Positions 46,123 through 57,431 of a DNA stretch of 64,000 bases are shown in pieces. The notes beneath the pieces are model-generated. The model was not told where the DNA came from. It ran no database searches and was given only the letters and a program-made list of their open reading frames with translations. The position numbers were made by a program, and so were the translations under genes. Numbering within the stretch: the stretch's first letter is position 1; each line of letters starts with the position of its first letter. The stretch is from Lathyrus oleraceus (lineage: Eukaryota; Streptophyta; Magnoliopsida; Fabales; Fabaceae), in contig NC_066584.1 of the NCBI RefSeq assembly GCF_024323335.1, positions 421,081,819 to 421,145,818 on the forward strand. The letters are read 5' to 3'.

Positions 46123-47487
46123 CATCTCAATGATGTGATTGAACTCCTTCATGCACAAAAACTTGGGTCATTTTTGTCTACAAAGGATGATTACCATGAG
46201 GATTTTATCCGTGCATTTTATGCTGGCTTACAATCTGGCAAAGGATATATGTTTAAGTGTTCTATTGAGGTCAGAACCTATACTTTTGAAGCTGGTGATT
46301 GGGAAACAGTGTTTCAAAATTCACTTCCTTCGCATAATTTCAAGACTTGGCATGACTTGAAGTTTGACACTGAATTTAACCTTAAGGAGTTTACTCCATC
46401 TATCTTGAAACTGGACAGACCGCTGGGTGAGGATGAACATGTTACGTCTGGTATGATAAAGAAAATTCCTCGTATACTCCATTGGATTATCTCGCACATT
46501 ATGCGTCCAGCAAACAGTGGACATTCTAGGTTAGACAGGGCAAGCATTCATCTCCTGTATATTCTTCAAAATAAGGTTCCATTGAATTGGGCAAATTACT
46601 TTGTGAAGCGCCTCTTTTTCGTGCGTAACAGTGCCAAGAATGTTGCTCTTGGTTATGCGTCTCAAATCATGAAAATTCTTAAGTTTTGGAATGTTGCAAT
46701 CCCTTTAGTTCCTCTCATATCACCATCTGCTGCTCAAGAGTTTGACTCTTCCACTTTATCTCATATGGGATATCGGTGGGACAAGGACTGTCAATGTTTC
46801 TATTTCTTTGAAAGGAAATCCAAAACAAGAATCTACAATTTTGATGTGCCTTCTGAACGCATTCATGTAGTTGAAGACCAACCTGATGAAGAAATGCATG
46901 ATGTGAACGAAGCAAATGTGCCTGCAGCTGATGACAATGCTGGTTGGGGTGATTGGGTGCCACAAAGGTGGTCTTCAACCAACTATGTACCTGAACCAAC
47001 GGCTCCTCCGTTCTCCGGCGGTACTTCATCTTCAACATCCACTGCGCATCTCACTCAAATGCTTCAACAGATGGAGCTTGCCAACCAAGAACTTCATGAA
47101 GAGGCACGGTACTGGCATGTACAACAAAGTGAGTGGCATAAGGAGCATCGTGAGTGGCATGACGATCATACACGGATGTACCATAACCAACACTCTTGGC
47201 ACACGGACTTGGTTAAGTGGCACCAAGTCTTCTACAATGAAATGTCTGGTTTTATAGACGACTGCCGTGCCAATCCTGGTATTATGGATAGATTCAGAAG
47301 TGTTGAAGTTCAGGACCGGTTCCGGCACTACACCTTCATGGGCCACAATCCAGATGCAATGCCTCCTCCTCCGCCTCCGCCAAGCTTTAGAGATCCTGAT
47401 AGAGATGACGAAGAGTCCTGTGGTGGCTATAATCCACATAAAACCATCATCATTTCATCTCACTGCATTTCATTGCATATTGCTTAA
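46123..47487 (+). CDS. Retrotransposon 3' ORF, putative plant transposon protein family, N-terminally truncated
   Basis: The frame is open into the LTR fragment at its left, so the N-terminus is probably missing; GTG at 46135 is only a nominal start. About 450 residues remain without a stop. The first 200 (EDFIRAFYAGLQ, IKKIPRILHWIISHIM, LDRASIHLLYILQNKVPLNW) resemble a family annotated as putative plant transposon protein. An acidic linker follows (about residues 245-270). Residues about 324-370 show (W/Y)H pairs spaced 7, 7, 8, 6 and 7 residues apart. The end is proline-rich (residues about 415-425). Its place just before PPT strings and an LTR suggests the extra 3' gene of a SIRE-like element. 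Function unknown. Confidence 0.6.
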   Translation, partial: HLNDVIELLHAQKLGSFLSTKDDYHEDFIRAFYAGLQSGKGYMFKCSIEVRTYTFEAGDWETVFQNSLPSHNFKTWHDLKFDTEFNLKEFTPSILKLDRPLGEDEHVTSGMIKKIPRILHWIISHIMRPANSGHSRLDRASIHLLYILQNKVPLNWANYFVKRLFFVRNSAKNVALGYASQIMKILKFWNVAIPLVPLISPSAAQEFDSSTLSHMGYRWDKDCQCFYFFERKSKTRIYNFDVPSERIHVVEDQPDEEMHDVNEANVPAADDNAGWGDWVPQRWSSTNYVPEPTAPPFSGGTSSSTSTAHLTQMLQQMELANQELHEEARYWHVQQSEWHKEHREWHDDHTRMYHNQHSWHTDLVKWHQVFYNEMSGFIDDCRANPGIMDRFRSVEVQDRFRHYTFMGHNPDAMPPPPPPPSFRDPDRDDEESCGGYNPHKTIIISSHCISLHIA

Positions 47488-47739
47488 GTTTTTTTTGGAT
47501 TAGTTGTACAATATATGTCTTGGCTTATGTAATTTTCAAACACTTCCTACTACTTAAATGCTTATTACTTTCTGTTTACTTCTGATGTTATTGCCCACAT
47601 TTGTCATTCTTTGTGAGTGATTCTTTACTTTTTAAGCTTCCTTCTTTGTGATTGTTAGCTTCTTTATCATTTTTGTTGTGCCCTGCTACAATGTGTTGCC
47701 TTGATAAAACTGTTTTTTTCTTTTTGATGTTGACAAAGG

Positions 47740-47831
47740 GGGAGAAATGCAGATGTTGACAGATATGCACAAACTAAGGGGGAGAATCACACATCTTGCT
47801 AAAAATTTGCCATCATCAAAAAGGGGGAGTT
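47740..47831 (+). other. Polypurine tracts before the SIRE-like LTR
   Basis: AAAGGGGGAGA, TAAGGGGGAGA and AAAAAGGGGGAG occur in a row; the last lies next to the LTR start. Repeated tracts are usual in SIRE-type elements. Confidence 0.75.
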
Positions 47832-48047
47832 TGTGAGCAAATTCTTTACTTTGAATAAGTTTTGAATGATAGCAAATTGTGTGATCATTGTCTAATTGTT
47901 GGTTGTGCATTATTTTACATGATTCATTTGTGTTTTTAGCCTATACTATTGTTTCATGTCTATACATAAAGATCCACATTGATACATCTCTTAAAAGAAC
48001 TCATAAAAACTATTTTGTGTCAGTATGTATCCATACATGTTCATATG

Positions 48048-48270
48048 CATCGATCCATAAATTTGTTGTAAATCAGAAAACGTTTTTGCTTCAGTATGTA
48101 TCGATCCATACGAGTCTTATATCGATACATGGTCAGTTAAAATGCTCTATGTATCGATCCATACGAGTCTTGTATCGATACATGCTTAGTTAAAATGCTC
48201 CATGTATCGATACATACGAGCTTTGCATCGATACATGCTTACATTAATTCTCTAAAATTAATCAAAGTTA
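48048..48270 (+). repeat. 53-base repeats with TATCGATA palindromes upstream of a TATA box
   Basis: TCGATCCATACGAG or its variant recurs at 48101, 48154 and 48207 (period 53). TGTATCGATACA is a perfect palindrome in some units. The place in U3, 75-300 bases before the TATA box, fits an enhancer. Confidence 0.7.
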
Positions 48271-48344
48271 CAATATGCATCGATGCATAACCTTTTGTAT
48301 CAATGCATAAGTCTGTTTTGTCTACTAACAGCTTCTGTCTTTCA

Positions 48345-48351
48345 TATATAA
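48345..48351 (+). promoter_or_regulatory. TATA box of the SIRE-like LTR
   Basis: TATATAA in CATATATAAGAAG; the following AACAGTGAAACAGT region could hold the start site. Confidence 0.5.
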
Positions 48352-49459
48352 GAAGTATTGTGACAACAGTGAAACAGTACGAATTCTGAAGAGAAAAACA
48401 GTTGAACACAAATCAAAGGAGTGTGTAGCAGCAATTGTTGGAGCAGATAGAAACCTGAAAGAGACTTCATCTTATTCATTTTCTCAATATCTTTTCTTCA
48501 AGAACATAAACACATAATCATTCTTGTTCTTTGGATTAAAGGAACAACGAGATAACGTTCAGTGGTACGATCAAGGATCTAGCTGAGGTGTTCAGTGGAA
48601 TGATCGAGGATCTAGCTGAGTTGAAGGTTGAAGGGGGTTTCGAGGAAAAACCAAACGGTTTGTCCTTCAAGAACTGGAGTGTTCTTGCGGGTTTGTTAGT
48701 CACGTTTGTAGAACAGATTCAGCCGTAGCGTAGGGTTTGGAAATTGGGTGATTTCCCAAACAGGTCGTGAAACCGGTGAATTGTTTGCAATTTCTTGCAG
48801 GAAAGTCTTGATCGAGCTCAAATCAAGTGGAGGTTTCATACAAGAAGAAGTTCTTGGGATTTAGAATTCTGTCTTTGTATTGTAACCTTGTATCAACGAA
48901 TTCGGCATTATTGATAATTACAGTTCTCAATTTCATTTGAAATTAAGAAGGAGACGTACCCACACGCGAGGACGACAGTGGGGAACTTCCTTACCAAATC
49001 TCTGCGTATCGTATTCTTTCCTTATCTCTCTTTACGTTTTCAACAGTTTTGTAATTTCAGTTAGTGTGTTGTGGCTGTATTTTTCGCGATACAATAGTGG
49101 CAAGAAAACTTCTTTAACTAAAGTCCACCATTGTTCATTATTGATCACATACACACCAATTGTTTGACAAAACTGTCTACTGAGTTTTATTCATTGGAAT
49201 TAGGATCTAGTGATAAGTGCATTCAATTTGATAAGATTCTGGTGTTAATAATCTCTATCGTTCTAATTCAAATCCAGCAATAAATTCGCGTGTCCGGTTT
49301 TCTAGTAGCGGTTCAGAATAGACGAAAGTCGATTCGGGACTATAATTTTCCGCTATGTTTCAATAACTCTGATAAAATCTTTAAATCCGTTTATTTCAAA
49401 GAGGTGATCTATTCACCCCCCCCCCCCCCCCTCTCGATCACTAGCCACACCGTCTAACA

Positions 49460-50766
49460 TTAACAGGCTGGGAACATCCCTTCATTACTAAGGAAAGAGA
49501 AGTCACAACTGATAAGAAGGCTGAGGAAGAATGGACAAAGGAGGAGGATGAACTAGCTCTTGGAAACTCTAAAGCATTGAATCCTATATTCAATGGGGTT
49601 GATAAGAACATCTTCAGACTGGTGAACAACTGTGAGGTGGCTAAAGATGCTTGGAATATTCTCAAAACCAATCATGAAGGTACCTCTAGAGTGAAGATGT
49701 CTAGATTGCAGTTGCTTACTACTAAGTTTGAGAATTTGAGGATGAAAGAAGATGAAAGTATTCATGACTTCCATATGAATATCCTTGAAATTGCTAATTC
49801 CTCAGGAGCCCTGGGTAAGAATATGTCAGATGAAAAGCTTGTGAGGAAAATTCTCAGGTCACTCCCCAAGAGATTTGCCATGAAAGTGACAGCCATAGAA
49901 GAATCTCAAGATATTTGCAATATGAGAGTGGATGAGCTAATTGGATCCCTCCAAACATTCGAATTGGAAATGAGTGATGGATCTAAAAACTAAGTCAAAA
50001 GCATAGCCCTTATGTCAAACACTGAAGAGAAAGAGGAAGACAATAGTCAGGATACTGATGAAGATCTGGCAAATGATGTAGCATTACTGGAGAGAAAATT
50101 CAACAAACTCCTGAAGAGGATGGATGTAAGGTGAAAGTCTAATGTCAAGAACAACTCATTTGACATTAGTAGGTCCAATGATGCTGGAAGAAGAACAAAA
50201 TCTAAAGAAAAATCCAAACAAGACAAAGGAATTCAGTGCCATGAATGTGAAGGGTATGGACACATTAGAGCTGAATGTGGGACCTACCTCAAGAAACAGA
50301 AGAAGAGTCTTGCTGCTACTTGGTCTGATGAAAGTGAAACAGAAGGAGAGTCTGCCAATCTTGTGACTGCCTTGACTAGAAGATGGAGTTCTAATGAAGA
50401 CTCCAGTGATGATGAAGTAACCTTTGATGAATTAGCGGCTACCTACAGAAAGTTGTGTTACAGAAGTGAAGAAGTGTGTCAACAAGTGGAGAATCAGAAG
50501 AAATTGATAACCAAACTAGAGGATGAGAAGACCGAACACTTAGAAACCATTTCTAAGTTGAAGATCGAAGTCGTGTTCCAGAACTTCAAACTGGGTGAGA
50601 TGACAAAGTATGTCAGAAGGCTAAACAGTGGATCTGACACCTTAGACAAAATCCTCCAGACTGGAAAGATTGCAGGAGACAAGACTGGCCTTGGGTTCAA
50701 TAAATCCTCTCATAAGTGTATTCCCACTGGTAGAAAACCATATATGTCACAGTAGGTGTCTCAAGA
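49460..50766 (+). pseudogene. gag: SIRE-type gag, plus-strand arm
   Basis: This is the Gag of a Ty1/copia SIRE-lineage element (UBN2-type capsid domain). It starts inside the gene at LTGWEHP; the N-terminal 40 or so codons are lost at the insertion. It reads IFNGVDKNIFRLVNNCEVAKDAW, then SRLQLLTTKFENLRMKEDESIHDF. A CX2CX4HX4C knuckle (CHECEGYGHIRAEC) lies near 50237-50280. In-frame stops are at 49991-49993, 50132-50134 and 50753-50755. Homology stops at about 50766, where a minus-strand copy of the same gene begins. The second zinc knuckle and all of pol are absent. Confidence 0.88.
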
Positions 50767-50769
50767 TAA

Positions 50770-52016
50770 CAAATCTTCTTTGGCTGAGACTCTGAAGGAG
50801 GTGTGAGCTATCAAGTTAGTAGCATCAGCCCTAGGAACCCACTGTTTTATGTTAATGGGGATGTGTTGTTTGGGTCTAGGTTGATGATGAGTAGGACTAG
50901 GATAACCATACAACTTAAAGCAGAACGGTTTTATATGACCAAATTTCCCACAGTAATGACATCTCCATCTTTGGTGTTTTCCTTTATGTTGTCTCTCTTT
51001 GTGATGTTGAGACACCTGATATGACATCTTTGGTTTGCTACCAGTGGGACTACAATCAAGAGAGGATTCATTGAACCTAAGGCCAGTCATGTCTCCTGCC
51101 ATCTTTCCAGTCTGGAGAATTTTGTCTAATGTGTCAGATCCACTGTTTAGCATTCTGACATACTTTGTCATCTCATCCAGTTTGGAGTTCAGAAACACGA
51201 CTTCAATCTTCAACTTAGAAATGATTTCTAAGTGTTCTGTCTTCTCATCCTCTAGTTGGGTTATTAGTTTCTTCTAATTCTCCACTTGTTGACACACTTC
51301 TTCACTTCTGGAACACAATTTCCTGTAGGTAGTAGCTAATTGATCAAAGGTAAATTCATCATCACTGGAGTCTTCATTAGAATCCCATCTTCCAGTCAAG
51401 GCAGTCACAAGATTGGCAGACTCTCCTTCTGTTTCACTTTCTGAATTGTCATCAGACCAAGTAGCAGAAGGACTTTTCTTCTGTTTCTTGAGATAGGTCC
51501 CACATTCAGCTCTAATGTGTTCATACCCTTCACATTCATAGCACTGAATTCCTTTGCCCTGTTTTGATTTTTGCTCAGATTTTGTTCTTCTTCCAGCATC
51601 ATTGGACCTACTGATGTCAAATGAGTTTTTCTTGACATTATACTTTGACCTTACATCCATCCTCTTCAGGAGTTTATTGAATTGTCTCCCAAGTAATGCT
51701 ACATCATTTGCCAGATCTTCATCAGTATCCTGACTACTGTCTTCCTCTTTCTCTTCAGTGTTTGACATAAAGGCTATGCTTTTGACTTTCTTTTCAGATC
51801 CATCACTCATTCCCAACTCGAATGTTTGGAGGGATCCAATTAGCTCATCCACTTTCATCTTGCAGATATCTTGAGATTCTTCTATGGCTGTCACTTTCAT
51901 GGAAAATCTCTTGGGAAGTGACCTGAGAATTTTACTCACAAGCTTTTCATCTGACATTTTCTTACCCAGGGCTTGTGAGGCATTAGCAATTTCAAGGATT
52001 TTACTCACAAGCATTT
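50770..52016 (-). pseudogene. gag: SIRE-type gag, minus-strand arm, distal part
   Basis: Reading leftward from the solo LTR: ILEIANASQALGKKMSDEK, LRSLPKRFSMKVTAIEESQD, a CX2CX4HX4C knuckle (CYECEGYEHIRAEC, near 51500-51545), a coiled-coil stretch, then a second knuckle CHYCGKFGHIKPFC (about 50930-50975). An in-frame stop lies near 51274. The gene stops at AKED just before the protease, at the inverted junction. A segment of about 75 bases (LEIANAS...DEKLVSKI) was already duplicated in tandem in this copy; one repeat lies on each side of the solo LTR. Confidence 0.85.
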
Positions 52017-53532
52017 TGTAAGACCCCAATTTTGTCCCTAAGATCCCTCATGGCATCATAACATTGCATTTGGCATTGCCTCAAGGATCATAAGCACCTT
52101 GGTTCCCCTTGCCTTTTGGTGGGACTCCTTGTGAGTGGTTTGAGATCACCAAACATGCTTGAATTGTATATCATTTCTTTTCTTATTTTGTTTACTAACC
52201 AAAAGCACAAAAATATGTCACTAACATCTTTTGTTTGTAGCTTGAGCAATCACAAGGTCTAAAGCTTCAAGGAGATCATTGGTACAAAGACATGGTCAAG
52301 AAGAGATGATAGCAAGCATGGTAATGATCCCCAAATCTCTCATCCATCAAATATGCCTCCCTATCATCCCAATTCATCATTTTGGTCAAAGCAACTCAAA
52401 GGATTTGAGGTTGGTTCCCCAAAGAAACCCTAATTCATCTGTGCACCACAATGCCTTGCTCATGAAGCAACCTCAGCCCATGATCAAATTCAATCAAGGG
52501 AAGTTCTTTAATTCATCATTTCATGCATATTTGAACTTATTTGAGTATCCTCAATCATCAATTCATCAAGATATGAGGCATGGACTTGAGAAGTTGATCA
52601 GTCAATTCATCTAACTATTTTGAAATGCACTAAGACCTAACTTTTTATGTGTTGGTCAAATGGAGATGGTTCCAAAAGCAAAAATGTTATTAAGAACAAT
52701 ATTCACAACTTTCATGTTCATCAAAAATTTATTTGACTCTTGGAAGGCCATCTGTCATTCCAATACATTATAGGTCATCTTGACTGAAACCCTAATTTTG
52801 GGTCAACTTCCCAAGGACATAACTTATTCATTTTTTATGCTTTTGAGGTGGGATCAAATGAATTGGAAAGCTTAAGATGTCTACTTCAAATGTTATGTTG
52901 AACAAAATTTCAAAATCTCAAAGGAAATACATGTGATAATGCAAGACATTATAGATCCTTTTTGACCAAAGGCATTAAAAGTCAAAAAAGTCCAACTTCA
53001 AGTGCCCATAACTCTATCATACAAAATCCAAATGATGCAAAACTTACGTCCATTGTGATTGTCTTGAAAATATATACAACTTTGTTGTTGGAGGTTTTTT
53101 CATTTGAGGTTTGCATCATCCAAAAAGACGGGCTTGAACATTGGCCAAATTTGGAAACTTTGCCTTGACATGTTTTGCACATCACACTTTAAACTCAAAT
53201 TTCATATATTTCCACACTCCAAATGGATTTTTGCCCAACATAACAATTGTTCCTCACATCAAAACCATTCCAACCATTACTCACATGACCATATTTGGAT
53301 CTGGCAAACATCATTTTCAAAGAGGAGAACTTTTAGTGCATTTTTGAGAAACTTGATTCAATTGCCATGCATGAGCTGATTACATCCATGTTGCACGTCC
53401 ATTTCATTCATTTGTGATCTCAGCTTGCCAAATCAAGTGGAATTGGGCCCTCCATGCGCCTGTACAGGCCCATGCATGGAGGCCCTCTCCATTCATGCAA
53501 ATTTGAAATCACACTTTCAGCATGGCTTTGGC

Positions 53533-53540
53533 TATAAATA
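53533..53540 (+). promoter_or_regulatory. TATA box of the solo Ogre LTR
   Basis: TATAAATA in GGCTATAAATACATGG, about 1.5 kb into the LTR; this would make U3 about 1.5 kb and the rest R-U5. Confidence 0.5.
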
Positions 53541-56483
53541 CATGGCATGTAAGCTCTCATTGGACACCCTGATTCGACCTGAAATGCTGCAGAATTCTCT
53601 TCATAACCACCACTAAAGGAATTTTCACTTTTCTCTAAAAAATTCAGATCTGAATTTCAACTTCCTTAGTTGATTTTCAGACCTATAATTCCTCACCCTT
53701 GCTTCCTCTTCATCACTAGATCTCATTGCAAGCCTTGGTTGTGAAGAATTGTGCTTACAAGACCTGCATTTCAAAGATGGATAACAAAACTTTTCCTCTT
53801 CGAAACTCTTTGATCCTTGCTTATTTCTTGTGTTTCTTGGTTTGGCTGAAGTCCTCTCAAAAGAGGCATTTGATTTGTGCTTTCAATTTTGCAAAAACAT
53901 GAAGTTCATGATGAACACCATCATACTTCCAGCTCTGATTTCTCCATTTATAGGGATCTAGAGTGGAAGTGCATGGTATAGGAGTGATGTACATCACTTC
54001 CTCTTTCGATTGGTATATAGATCGCTCCATTTGGTTGAGATTGCCATGTCTGGAATTCTCACCGGAGCTGGAGGTCTCACCGGAGAAGACGGTGGCTCCG
54101 GTGACCATCCCAACTCCAGATCCAATCACAGCCGTGCGTTTCCATTCCCAGATTCGATCTGATCCGTTCAATGTTATGACCAAATTAATGGCTCCATGTG
54201 GTTGCATTGACTGTGGATTACACTAGGCGCGCGCTTCTGGACGCTTGGATCTGCCAGCTCAATTAATGAGCTCAGATCCAAGGGCTCTCGTTTTTTGCCA
54301 TTTTTAATTTCTGGTTTTATTTTCCTTAATTCCTTTTTATTTCAAAAATCAATATCTCTTTCATTTTTAATCCAAAAATTATGGAACCAATTGCATTAGT
54401 CTCCAAATAAATTCTAGTTTCTATTTCTGATTTTTAATTTTTTTAATTTTGTCATTTGATATTTTTTGTGTTTTTTCTCTTTTTCTGGTTATTTTAATTC
54501 ATTTTAATTAGTTTTTGATATTCAAAAAATACAAAAATATTTTCCTAACCTATTTGAATGATGATGGGTCTATGAAAACTATTCTCATCAATTTTTAAAT
54601 TGATTTGAGATTTATTTGAGATTTTAGTTCAATTAGGTTATTTTTATTCATTTTTAATTGATTAAAAATAGTTTCTGACTTTTAAAAATGCTGAAATTTT
54701 TTGTCAAACTTTGTTTGACCTTGTTGAACTTAGGATAAATTACTTGGACCTCTCAAGGTTGATTTGAAGTGATTTTGAAGTTTGACCTTTCTTTTATTTT
54801 TAATTCAAGTTTAATATTAAATATTAAAGAATGCCAAAAATATTTTATTCATTTGTTGACTTCCAATCTTCATCTCACTTCTGTTTTTGATTGTTTGACC
54901 TTGACTTTCAATGTTATTTGTCAACATATGATGATTGGTACATGGTATTTTATTTAATGCATTTGTATCATTTTGCCTTCTTTTTGTCTCCATTTATCCA
55001 TCTTCTTCTTCTTCTTCTTCTTTTTTTTCCTTTTGATCAATGAGTTGAAGGTTGATAAGTTAACATTGATTAGGGAGACTTAATCTTCCTTGATTCAAAT
55101 CTAATTCATCTTGATCAAGTGATCAAGTGAATGGCTTTGCATTAAGGATAGGTTGTTTTCTAAATCATGCAAAAGGCTTAAACCAATACAAGATCAATTC
55201 TCTTTTCTTTTTGGCATGGCAAGTTGTTGGGACTTGGTTCACTAATCAAGACTCCTAACTTGTGTTTGTTGCCTACATTATTATTGACCGGCCTCAGAAA
55301 GTTGTGACTTCTACATAAGTCCAATTACGATTGCTTAACATAGCGCTAAATTTGCCTTGTGGCACATTAACTACTAACACTAACCATTAACCATTAACAT
55401 TTACTTTATGCACTTTACTTTTATGCAATTTACTATTCTTGTACATATTATCCATTTGCTTTTCTCTTTGCTCACTTGAGCCCATGTTTATGTTAATGCT
55501 ATTTGCCTTTTGCTCACTTGAGCACATAATTGTGTATATATTATTATGCTTGTGTTTTGTTTTGATTGTTGTGAACCAAATGCAAAGAAATGGACTTAGT
55601 TTCTAGGACTTTTCCCTATGCAAAGAATGGAGAATTGGACTTAGATTCTAGGACCTTCCTTGTGCAAAGTTGGAATAAAAGGATCTTAATGATGAAGATG
55701 GATTAGAAGGACCAAATCTCTAAACTCACTCTTGTCCATTCTTGTTTTACTTCATGGAACTTTTGATGTGCGTGTTTTTGTACTAGGGGACGCTTTGAGC
55801 TTAATTGAAGGATCATTGCCATGTTCATCCAAAGTGAAAGATACAAGACACATTGAAGATCTTTTAGGAGACTTATTTGATTGCTTATTCCAAAGGATGA
55901 GAGCTACTTGGATCATCAATATGATCTCAAGAGAGGAACTCCTTGTGTGGTTTTGTTCTCTTTCCCCTCACCTCTTGTATGTTTAGGATTTAGCCCTTCT
56001 TCTTCTTCTCTCCACTCTAACCCAAGCCAAAACTCTTTGTGCAAACATTTAACCAGTGTTTTAAACATTAGAAACCTAAGCCTTATGCTTTTGATTTTCA
56101 AACTTTCTTTTCATAACACTTATTTTGAATTGAACTTTTAAGTCAACTTTGACCATTTTTGTATATACTTCTAATTGGTAAATATAACCCATTCAAATGT
56201 CTTTTGTGGTTCCAATGGCCACTTTCTTAATCCAAATATTTCATAACCTTTAGCTATTAGGTTTAAGTTATCCTGGTGGTAGATGTAATACTCACCTATA
56301 TCCTTAGTGATGGACAATAAGTCTTCCATGCTTATTATAGGGTTAATCCCTCACTAGCATGTTGAAGCTATCCTCACATGGTGGATTTGTGGTTTGGTTG
56401 AGTTTTCTCCCTTTGATAACAAAAGACCTTAAGGATTTTGGACCAATCAATTCACCAACTTATTTTGAGATTTTTACCCCGAA

Positions 56484-56526
56484 CTACGAGGTTTTGATCC
56501 TAATCTTTTTATAAGATGGTACGTAG
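56484..56526 (+). other. Structured module in the solo Ogre LTR
   Basis: Outer stem CTACG (56484-56488) with CGTAG (56522-56526), inner hairpin ATCTT (56503-56507), loop TTTAT, AAGAT (56513-56517). It is followed by ATGG/CCAT with loop GTTTAT. It ends 358 bases from the LTR end. Confidence 0.7.
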
Positions 56527-56884
56527 GCAATGGGTTTATCCATCCAAACACAAAATGTAAATAAACTTATACATTCTCCTCTCATCTCTTCAATCATGTT
56601 TGCACAAACAAAATTTCCCACAAAACAAACAACCTTCACAACAAGTATGAAAAGGGCTCCTTAGGAGTACCTAGGATGTTTTGGGTGCCTAACACCTTCC
56701 CATTGCATAACCAACCCCCTTACCCATATCTCTGTTTCTTTTACTAGTTTTTGTTAAAACTATTAGGTTTTTGTTAGCTTTCTAACCATTCCTTTGGATA
56801 AATAGAAATGCGGTGGCGACTCGACTTGTATGATTTACCTTGGATTTAGTCAATATCTCTAATGGTAACGAATACCCCGCTACA

Positions 56885-57364
56885 CTTTTCATCTGACATT
56901 TTCTTACCCAGGGCTCGTGAGGCATTAGCAATTTCAAGAATACTTTCATCTTCTTTCATCCTCAAATTCTCAAACTTAGTTGTAAGCAGCTGCAATCTAG
57001 ACATCTTCACTCTAGAGGTACCTTCATGAGTGGTTTTGAGAATTTTCCAAGCATCTTTAGCCACCTCACAGTTGTTCACCAGTCTGAAGATGTTCTTATC
57101 AACCCCATTGAATATAGCATTCAATGCTTTATAGTTTCCAAGAGCTAGTTCATCCTCCTCCTTGGTCCTTTCTTCCTTAGGCTTCTTATAAGTTGTAACT
57201 TCTCCTTCCTTAGTAGTGAAGGGATGTTCCCAGCCTGTTAGAACAACCTTCCAAGCCTTATTATCCAAAGTTTTTAAGAAGGCTATTATTCGAGGTTTCC
57301 AGTAGTCATAGTTAGATCCATCCAGAATTGGTGGTCTGTGTACAGATCCTCCGTCTCTATCCAT
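56885..57364 (-). pseudogene. gag: SIRE-type gag, minus-strand arm, proximal part
   Basis: The start codon is at 57364 (MDRDGGSVHRPPILDGSNYD), the usual N-terminus of SIRE-type Gag. It continues through NKAWKVVLTGWEHP and FENLRMKEDES to MSDEK, where the solo LTR interrupts. Compared with the plus arm it lacks the HDFHMN stretch. Its start lies about 55 bases from the PBS, so this is the 5' end of the element. Confidence 0.9.
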
Positions 57365-57418
57365 AGTACCAGAAAGTAACGTCCCAAGATCTCACCCAGA
57401 ACCAGAGCAGGATGCCTT

Positions 57419-57429
57419 CTCTGATACCA
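57419..57429 (-). other. SIRE primer binding site
   Basis: Minus-strand TGGTATCAGAG, two bases after the LTR end: complementary to the 3' end of initiator tRNA-Met. Confidence 0.85.
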
Positions 57430-57431
57430 AT

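Larger units (their letters stand above)
47832..49459 (+). repeat. 3' LTR of the SIRE-like element
   Basis: TGTGAGCAAATTC to ACCGTCTAACA, 1,628 bases. It is followed directly by SIRE gag (ACAGGCTGGGAAC), so the element sits in that gene. It contains a 53-base repeat (about 48048-48270), a TATATAA box (48345-48351) and a run of 16 C (49416-49431). The right boundary rests on the gag homology. No gene is seen. Confidence 0.75.
52017..56884 (+). mobile_element. Solo Ogre LTR, 4.87 kb, inserted in SIRE gag
   Basis: TGTAAGACCCCAATTTTGTC to GAATACCCCGCTACA, no internal region, with gag sequence on both sides. The right flank is CTTTT, the left flank CATTTT; the uninterrupted target is CAAGCTTTTC, so a 5-base duplication with one change is plausible. 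It matches LTR B over its whole length. It holds a TATA box (53533-53540), a module (56484-56526) and the conserved block (about 55292-55341). A solo LTR is usually left by recombination between the two LTRs of a full element. ORFs inside it are not genes. Confidence 0.9.

Noticed and set aside
54301..55030. Host intron or gene in AT-rich sequence
   Set aside because: The same AT-rich stretch occurs in LTR B (reverse complement of about 25700-26400), so it is LTR sequence.
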